The notes below the pieces were generated by a model, which did no database searches, was not told the origin of the DNA, and saw nothing but the letters and a program-made list of their open reading frames with translations. This document shows positions 33,501 to 38,419 of a stretch of 38,419 bases of DNA, piece after piece (position 1 is the stretch's first letter; each line of letters begins with the position of its first letter). Made by a program: the position numbers and the translations under genes. Source of the DNA: UBA2942 sp045127535 (lineage in GTDB: Bacteria > Bacillota > Clostridia > Lachnospirales > Lachnospiraceae); NCBI GenBank assembly GCA_045127535.1, contig JBGVQN010000068.1, forward strand, positions 1 to 38,419, in the 5' to 3' direction.

Positions 33501-36427
33501 CTTTTTTCACAGACCAGTTCCGTATTGGTAGTTATATCAATCTGGAAGAATCTGTGGATCCTAACTACTTTACAACCAGATGGGAATTATCAGAAGGCGG
33601 CAGCGTATATAGTTCTGGTGATGGACGTGTAATTGATGATAACAGAACAGAGCTTGCTGAGTATGCGGCTGAGACTGTTAAAGATGGAACTGCTCTTATG
33701 ACATTAAACGATGGTGTTACACAGCCTGAGAGTGCTTTACTGTATCGAAGCTATGCCAGAACAGATGATGTCATTACACCTACTCATATTGAGGCAACTT
33801 TCTATAATAGTGTAAATGTGGGCTCTCTCAAGATTCAGAAAAAGTTAGAGAATCTGGAAGGCGGAGAATATAACTTTAAGATCACATTCAGCAATGTTAT
33901 GGGTATTGCAGATACGGAAGTGGAAACTACAGTTACTTTAAATGCAAGCAATGGTTATTGCAAAACCATTGAGAACATTCCTGTTGGTACAAACTATGTA
34001 ATTGAAGAAGTTATTGCAGCGGATGTAGCGAATAAATATACCGTTACCAATATTGAGCATACTTCTGGTAATGATAGCGGCAGTGGGGATGTAGCAAATA
34101 AGAAGTACGCCGGAATCCTTTCTCTGGGTGCTGAAGATGTGCAGGATGTAATTACCTTTACAAATGCTCCAATACCAGTAACAGTGGATAAGGTATTCTT
34201 TGTAGAATCTGAAACAGAAACAACCTTGCCAATGGATCTGGAAGAGCTGAGTTACTTTGATGAAGTTGCAGTTCCAGACTCTTCTGAAGAAGCAAGTATT
34301 TTCCTTCAGGAGGGTACCACTACAGATGCAGATGGTAATGTGGTTCCTGATAATAATGTAAAATTTGATGCACCTTATGTAAATGAAGACGAGGAAACAG
34401 AACCTAGCAAGAGTGTACCAAATGAGAAGTATACCTTCACTTACAGTGGAAAAGATAACAATGGAACAGATGCAGATGGTAATCCAACTACCAGACTGGT
34501 AACTGGTACTGTAACTATTTACACCTTTAAGGCATATGATGATGTTTATGTATTCGACTATGGCTTAAAGTCTGACTTGGCAGATACAGCATCTGGAAAC
34601 GGATTATTCCAGAATGATATTCTGTTTAATGAAAACGTAACTACAATTGCTTCATTTACTGGTCTGAAGAATACAGGCGATGCATTCCAGGCTTCTATTA
34701 ACAATGAGCAGAGCACAATTACCGGTGATATCGCAGCTTTGAAGCAGATTGGAAGTACCAATGGTGCAAGTCTGGATGGAACAGTAATCTTCCAGCCTAC
34801 AGCATTTATGGATAAGGTAGAGACTTTCTATTATCAGGCTAGCGTATTTAGTGAAGGAAAGACAACAATAAGCAGTCCAGCAGATGGTGTGAATCTGTCC
34901 GCAAGTGTTAAGGTTATGCCGGCAAGTGTTGTGTACTATGAGGATAACTTTGCATCAGCAATTACCTATACTGGTACAACTGACGGTGAAACACCTACTC
35001 TTATAATAAATAATACAGCAATTAACCTTACTCAGAGTAATGATCAGTCTGAGCAGTATGGTTATGATGATGCATATGTAGGTACAGAATACGATGGAGA
35101 TGGTAACGTTACAGGTGTCGTAACAGGTGATAGTGCGGGTGGTTCCACTGCATTGGTAGCAGATGGTTATAACACAAAGGCAACATTTACCTTCACAGGA
35201 ACAGGTTTTGATATCATTGCACGTACAACAACAACTACAGCAGGTATCTACTGTATCATTGAGAAAGTGGAAGGTAGCACTGTAACACTTAAAAAGACAA
35301 TTAGCGTAGACACTTACTATGCAAATGGTGACCTGTATCAGATTCCTGTCATTCATGAAATAGGTTTGGATCATGGTACATATCAGGTAACACTTGGTAT
35401 TATGGCCGATACAGAAAAGGAGAGAACTACAGTTTATCTTGATGGTATCCGCATCTATAATCCATTAGAAGTTGATTCTGCATATATTGACAATGAAAAA
35501 GATGCAACCATTACAAAGGTAGGCGATTTGATTGTTGGTAATGGCACAATTACAGAGACTGGTATAGATGGCGTGATCAATGGACAGACAATTGAAGGAG
35601 CTACAGCTGCTTTACTTGGTTACACAGATGCAAGTGATACGCTTTCCCCAATGGGTTATAGTCACGTAGAAAACAGCACCAATGGAACACAGTCCATTTT
35701 AACCTATTTAAATGCAGGTCCAAATAATGAAGTGTATCTGAATGATAATGCTGCATTTGCATTTGTTGCTACTGGAAAACCGAGTGAAAGCAATACAATT
35801 CAGATTGAAGCGAAACTGTTAAATACTGACTCATACATGGCAGAAGATCCAAGAAACGCTGAACCGATTGCTCTTAAGATTATAAACAATAATAAGCAGG
35901 AACAGGTAATTGGTACAGTCGCATCCGCTACAGCAATGTATTATGAGATTCCGGTGAGTGATTGTATCAGTTTGGGTAATGACAAGTATCTGGTTGTTAT
36001 TATTGGCGGTACAAATGCATGCCAGTGCTTGGCACTTTCCAATTTAAAAGTAAATGGATATGCGTTAAGTAACCCATATACGGATGCATCTGCTTATATT
36101 CAGAGTAATACAACAGCAACAACAGTCTTTGCATCAATTGATACATTCAGCGACTTGAGTAAGAACGTTTGGAGTAATTATGCATACAAAGTTACATTAA
36201 AAACAGATGTATTTGCTGGTTCCAAGGCTAAGTTTAAAATGTATTATGTTGGAGCAGATGGAACTAAAACAGCGATTACTGTATATGCAAAAGCAGCTGG
36301 TGATAATGTATATTTGTTGAAATTCAAAACACCAAACGCAACAGGTGAGTTCCCAGTACAGATTTATGCTGATGTTGAAGGTGATGCAGGTAAAGAGTAT
36401 ATTTCAACAATTATGAGTGTACAGTAA
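30578..36427 (+). CDS. Giant secreted multidomain protein with fibro-slime domain
   Basis: This 1949-residue secreted protein has a signal peptide (MNKKFKRLLSALLAIVMVFS, cleavage probably after QEAKA). A starch-binding-like beta module follows (about 35-140), then repeats of short beta modules. A fibro-slime/PA14-like domain (about 350-690) has the characteristic DDDVWVFIDGKLALDIGG near residue 604. A jelly-roll module lies about 790-910 (WVTVQVDLAKL...IRIGYWDSG). A Cna-B/DUF5979-like module begins near 1080 (SLKIQKKLENLEGGEYNFKI), and galactose-binding-like modules follow towards the end. No LPXTG motif, C-terminal helix or S-layer repeats are seen, so the attachment mode is unknown. AAAGGAG lies 7 bases before the ATG. 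The DNA is visibly AT-richer than the upstream genes. The next small gene begins 12 bases after its stop. Confidence 0.85.
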   Translation: MNKKFKRLLSALLAIVMVFSGLQFGGWTQEAKAVTAGTTIYFDTNGDAKFTKDNAIPVVLFKTGKGEGDAIGDWADMEFVKGNIYSATIPDGATHVQFRRSNDTKSGTEHIELKDTVNYYQVKDSGWVYDNWSNTVNWLYETVITPAAFAGKTIYVTGSATVKLSTGDTVTGTQLKDADGNALNVYKYTFGETVEEGTTFSIAVGDTTYVTGATSVNSATPLYNTETSAWEAYTEPVTKVTIYLGFPSGSSPNVWLTKNGTVVQTLTGVTSFEYDLLSTTYDGFYAGWDGDGNQTDKINLSEIKTNVTGKKKVQLTIGGWNSGNNRTHTWTDAAYVGDASLNIPSGSITKETGAYYVSTTFYDYYSDVELTGVNRNTLTGGFDSSDGSNDKIQARTFNEAVSAYFYGKLSGTSFKPLYFGEFTKAAQSYYLYDFAYNNVSGGANGSGAHQGLIDSTLNSDKNATMNGIELPYFNEEFLRGENSADQAIGQVFENVQFPFKKNSQDYWEFDSSVASQTLRMKQDSTTKEYYLDRVGSNGAVYGVKSDGSTSLGFFPFNDAAESKNAKKLNYAFGVRFDIPFTMTADGKYGEGENKQDIVYNFSGDDDVWVFIDGKLALDIGGDHGEVSGYINFATKKVYVEGSGEKSFSDLGITVEANKQHTLTMFYMERGIWESNMKITFNFPQINTFAVNMEVDASNVNALFADIVKKKLSGFDVLVQNYATRGTDLAGATITETEKTYNSLDSEDSSTIYSEGSPEQIGILTSTTDSNNKSGREDVLLVKYKAQLKDTADANGHRVIICPEEGTTFDASSVSDYLQFDMYNEGRGSTGVPYVYLVDKSGNKIYGWANSSVAYNGNNNTLTRNKWVTVQVDLAKLKGDNSFNFNEITEIRIGYWDSGYTYIDNITFHKEATTETKKVEFKTPQYDVPTYRSIETKGLVNATGAIYKQQRGDDTTSQSYVIGTDGKIRLSNGDTAFFTDQFRIGSYINLEESVDPNYFTTRWELSEGGSVYSSGDGRVIDDNRTELAEYAAETVKDGTALMTLNDGVTQPESALLYRSYARTDDVITPTHIEATFYNSVNVGSLKIQKKLENLEGGEYNFKITFSNVMGIADTEVETTVTLNASNGYCKTIENIPVGTNYVIEEVIAADVANKYTVTNIEHTSGNDSGSGDVANKKYAGILSLGAEDVQDVITFTNAPIPVTVDKVFFVESETETTLPMDLEELSYFDEVAVPDSSEEASIFLQEGTTTDADGNVVPDNNVKFDAPYVNEDEETEPSKSVPNEKYTFTYSGKDNNGTDADGNPTTRLVTGTVTIYTFKAYDDVYVFDYGLKSDLADTASGNGLFQNDILFNENVTTIASFTGLKNTGDAFQASINNEQSTITGDIAALKQIGSTNGASLDGTVIFQPTAFMDKVETFYYQASVFSEGKTTISSPADGVNLSASVKVMPASVVYYEDNFASAITYTGTTDGETPTLIINNTAINLTQSNDQSEQYGYDDAYVGTEYDGDGNVTGVVTGDSAGGSTALVADGYNTKATFTFTGTGFDIIARTTTTTAGIYCIIEKVEGSTVTLKKTISVDTYYANGDLYQIPVIHEIGLDHGTYQVTLGIMADTEKERTTVYLDGIRIYNPLEVDSAYIDNEKDATITKVGDLIVGNGTITETGIDGVINGQTIEGATAALLGYTDASDTLSPMGYSHVENSTNGTQSILTYLNAGPNNEVYLNDNAAFAFVATGKPSESNTIQIEAKLLNTDSYMAEDPRNAEPIALKIINNNKQEQVIGTVASATAMYYEIPVSDCISLGNDKYLVVIIGGTNACQCLALSNLKVNGYALSNPYTDASAYIQSNTTATTVFASIDTFSDLSKNVWSNYAYKVTLKTDVFAGSKAKFKMYYVGADGTKTAITVYAKAAGDNVYLLKFKTPNATGEFPVQIYADVEGDAGKEYISTIMSVQ

Positions 36428-36439
36428 GGAGGTATGAAC

Positions 36440-36688
36440 ATGAAAAAAGCTTATGCAAAGCCAATGGCAATTGTAGAAAACTTTTTGTTGTCTGAGCATA
36501 TTGCGGCATGCAGTGGAGAATTTTCTAATGCCATAGATTTTACTAATGGTTTAAAATTTGCAGGCTATTTTGCAGACGATACGTGTGCTGAAGACAAAAG
36601 GCTTACAGAGGGCAGTCCATTTACGTATAATGGTGAAGAGTATTGCTATCATTCTTTTGTTGACAATAAGACTGTATTTTCTTCCTAA
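36440..36688 (+). CDS. Putative RiPP precursor peptide (3 Cys)
   Basis: This 82-residue peptide begins with MKKAYAKPMAIVENFLLSEH followed by IAAC. The pattern is a basic start, KP, then an amphipathic ExFxLSxxIAA leader-like segment, then a polar, Cys-, Asp-, Asn- and Tyr-containing C-terminal part. Cysteines are at 24, 49 and 69. I do not recognise a named family, but this leader style is seen in small peptides beside radical SAM genes in gut Clostridia. AGGAGG ends 7 bases before the ATG at 36440. An ATG at 36434 is too close to it. The gene lies 12 bases after the giant gene's stop and before a leaky hairpin, a kinase-like and a radical SAM gene. Modification by them is inference. Confidence 0.7.
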   Translation: MKKAYAKPMAIVENFLLSEHIAACSGEFSNAIDFTNGLKFAGYFADDTCAEDKRLTEGSPFTYNGEEYCYHSFVDNKTVFSS

Positions 36689-36786
36689 ATGAAATAACAG
36701 ATGCAGAGGGAATCTGCTCTGAGATTCGTTTGTCATAGAACAAAGAAAATATATGAATAGGTCGCCACAATAACCAGATAAGAAAT

Positions 36787-36814
36787 GGTGGGAGCAAATT
36801 TCTTTGCTCTCACC
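36787..36814 (+). terminator. Partial terminator/attenuator after the peptide gene
   Basis: GGTGGGAGCAAA pairs with TTTGCTCTCACC (one mismatch) around TTTC, followed by GTTTTGG. The weak T-run suggests partial read-through. This would give more transcript for the peptide and giant protein than for the modifying enzymes downstream, a common arrangement in RiPP loci. A smaller hairpin (GAATCT / AGATTC) lies at about 36709-36726. Confidence 0.55.
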
Positions 36815-36836
36815 GTTTTGGCTATAAGGAGAATCA

Positions 36837-37715
36837 ATGTTGGGTTATAATTATTATTTTCAAATAGCGGGATTGACTGTGGGCATTCAATCTCCTGCGG
36901 CGATTTCATTTCGGCCTTGTATGAAACCATTTTGGATTTCGTATAGCAAAACAGTCGATTTTTACTATAAAGTCCAGTGGACAGAAGAACAGATAGATAT
37001 GGAGCAGATTGCTGCAAAGCCAGGGTTTTCTGTTTGGAAGAAAGATGGTCATTTTATTAGAAAAAAAATCATAGGTTCCGCAGGGGAAATTTACTCGGTT
37101 TTTCTGTTACAAACTGAAGCAGAGGGACAATATAAATTGTGTATTCCGAAAGAATTATGGGAAGATGAGGTATTACCTAACAGGCTGAATCTCTTTCAAT
37201 TTCTAGCATTAGAAGAAGGTCTTCTCTTACATGATGCTTTTATTCTTCATTCTTCTTTTGTTGCATGGCAGGAACAGGGCATTCTCTTTACCGCTCCTTC
37301 CGGTACAGGTAAGTCCACACAGGCAGATTTGTGGAAACAGTATGAACAGGCAGAAATTTATAATGGAGATCGTACCGTCATTCGTAAAATAGACGGAATT
37401 TATTATGGATTCGGTTCTCCTTATGCCGGATCTTCTGGCATCTATCGCAATGAATCCGCCCCCATTCGTGCAATTGTTGTATTGACCCAGGCACCTGAAA
37501 ACCGCATAGAAGTTTTAAGGGGGAGAAATGCCTTTTTCCCCCTATACAGGGAGACATTGATGAATACGTGGAATCCTGTCTATATGGAACGCATGACAGA
37601 TTTAATTCTGGATGCAGCAGAGTCCATTCCAGTGTATCATCTGGCATGCCGTCCTGATGCAGATGCAGTAAAGCTTGTAAAGAAAACAGTCTTTTCGGAT
37701 GCAAAGTCGTTATAA
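36837..37715 (+). CDS. HPr-kinase-like P-loop protein
   Basis: This 292-residue protein resembles the HPr kinase/PEP-carboxykinase-type kinases found in peptide-modification clusters such as some lasso peptide loci. The N-terminal 130 residues are a domain of unknown function. Then LHDAFILHSSFVAW leads to the P-loop FTAPSGTGKST (about 151-161), an acidic NGDRTVIRK and the GSPYAGSSGIYRNESAPI segment that is well conserved in this family. In HPr kinases the P-loop serves phosphorylation of a Ser. The substrate here could be the peptide encoded upstream; that is inference. GGAG lies 6 bases before the ATG. The radical SAM gene follows about 60 bases later. Confidence 0.78.
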   Translation: MLGYNYYFQIAGLTVGIQSPAAISFRPCMKPFWISYSKTVDFYYKVQWTEEQIDMEQIAAKPGFSVWKKDGHFIRKKIIGSAGEIYSVFLLQTEAEGQYKLCIPKELWEDEVLPNRLNLFQFLALEEGLLLHDAFILHSSFVAWQEQGILFTAPSGTGKSTQADLWKQYEQAEIYNGDRTVIRKIDGIYYGFGSPYAGSSGIYRNESAPIRAIVVLTQAPENRIEVLRGRNAFFPLYRETLMNTWNPVYMERMTDLILDAAESIPVYHLACRPDADAVKLVKKTVFSDAKSL

Positions 37716-37774
37716 ACATCGTATCTGTAAAAGTACTAAACAGATGCTGTATTTTATAAAAGGAGAATATTGTC

Positions 37775-38419
37775 ATGAAAAAGACAGAAACAGCGGTGCA
37801 GCCTCAGCTGCGCAGATATTTATATCGAAAAGCTGCACGTAACAAAATCCCCATGAGCGGTACTTTTGAACTAACTCCCCGATGCAACATGAACTGTCGT
37901 ATGTGCTATATCCGTATGTCCAAGGAAGAGATGGAAGCCAGAGGACGAGAGTTTACTGCAGCAGAATGGATTGAGATGGGAAAAATCTGTGCAGATCAGG
38001 GTATGTTATTTTTACTGCTCACAGGAGGTGAACCCTTTCTCAGGAAAGATTTCCGACAGATTTATACAGAGCTGAAAAAACTTGGTCTTATCATTTCCAT
38101 TAATACAAATGGCACTCTGATTGATGAGGAGACGGTGGAGTGGTTGAAGCAGGATCCTCCTCATAAGATTAATATTACCCTTTATGGAGGGAGCAATGAG
38201 ACATACCGCAAACTGTGTATGCATCCTACTGGTTATGATGCAGCCACCAAAGCCATTGATCTCCTTCAAAAGGCAGGCATCTATGTAAATATCAATGCCA
38301 GCTTCACCAGGTACAATGTAGAGGATATGGAGGCAATCTATGCCTTTGCAAAGAGCCGGAACATCAAAATAAGAGCTGCAACCTATATGTTCCCACCAGT
38401 GCGCAATGCCAGGGAGGGA
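37775..38419 (+). CDS. Radical SAM protein (cut by window end)
   Basis: The first 215 residues of a radical SAM enzyme are present; the frame is open at the window edge. FELTPRCNMNCRMCYIR carries the cluster-binding CX3CX2C (C37, C41, C44), and LLLTGGEPFLRKDF carries the SAM-binding GGEP (84-87). The TIM-barrel core continues through INTNGTLI and NITLYGGSNETYRKLC, as in peptide-modifying (SPASM-type) members. The rest, including any SPASM/auxiliary cluster domain, is outside the window. AGGAG lies 10 bases upstream of the ATG. With the upstream peptide and kinase-like genes it forms a probable peptide-modification operon. Confidence 0.92.
   Translation, partial: MKKTETAVQPQLRRYLYRKAARNKIPMSGTFELTPRCNMNCRMCYIRMSKEEMEARGREFTAAEWIEMGKICADQGMLFLLLTGGEPFLRKDFRQIYTELKKLGLIISINTNGTLIDEETVEWLKQDPPHKINITLYGGSNETYRKLCMHPTGYDAATKAIDLLQKAGIYVNINASFTRYNVEDMEAIYAFAKSRNIKIRAATYMFPPVRNAREG

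Overview
The window looks like chromosomal DNA of a low-to-mid GC, Gram-positive, spore-former-lineage bacterium, most likely a gut Clostridia member of the Lachnospiraceae type. The grounds are the order tig-clpP-clpX-lon-ysxC, strong AGGAGG ribosome sites, a SpoIIQ-like protein, an ECF transporter, a DUF3842 protein, an AAA/PD-(D/E)XK protein and a fibro-slime-type secreted protein. This placement is inference. No rRNA, tRNA, CRISPR array, transposase or phage gene is visible.

Layout. 1-4200: a SpoIIQ-like membrane protein (+), then a minus-strand group (CYTH protein, GNAT acetyltransferase, DUF2156 protein). 4426-5420: a DJ-1/PfpI protein and a DUF3842 protein. 6266-11027: an ECF transporter (two ATPases, EcfT, an S component) followed by a uridine-kinase-like P-loop protein. 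11243-19566: the protein quality-control block of trigger factor, ClpP, ClpX, Lon and the ribosome-assembly GTPase YsxC. 19648-21237 (-): an AAA-ATPase-like/PD-(D/E)XK protein. 21595-23487: a DUF885 lipoprotein. 23857-25924: an overlapping AAA ATPase/TOPRIM-like pair resembling split OLD/PARIS-type defence modules. 26033-26566 (-): an O6-alkylguanine-DNA methyltransferase. 26807-30269: a membrane-anchored protein and a large MalT/LuxR-type regulator. 30578-38419: an AT-richer block with a 1949-residue secreted multidomain protein, an 82-residue peptide that looks like a RiPP precursor, an HPr-kinase-like P-loop protein and a radical SAM enzyme cut by the window end.

Two observations stand out. 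First, at least ten intergenic sites carry copies of one family of large nested imperfect palindromes (full copies 185-440 bp). They share a conserved two-part core, but their outer and inner stems differ in sequence between copies and are still self-complementary within each copy. A mini-hairpin with a GNRA-type loop in the core, including one compensated base-pair change, suggests the element works as folded RNA. Copies lie between clpP and clpX, between clpX and lon, inside the ECF locus and upstream of several other genes. Second, the right end looks like an undescribed peptide-modification locus physically coupled to a giant secreted protein: a 3-Cys peptide starts 12 bp after the giant gene's stop, followed by a leaky hairpin, a kinase-like protein and a CX3CX2C radical SAM protein. 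The AAA/TOPRIM pair is a further candidate system.

Coordinates of starts were moved inward from the longest open frames wherever a ribosome binding site and family length supported it.
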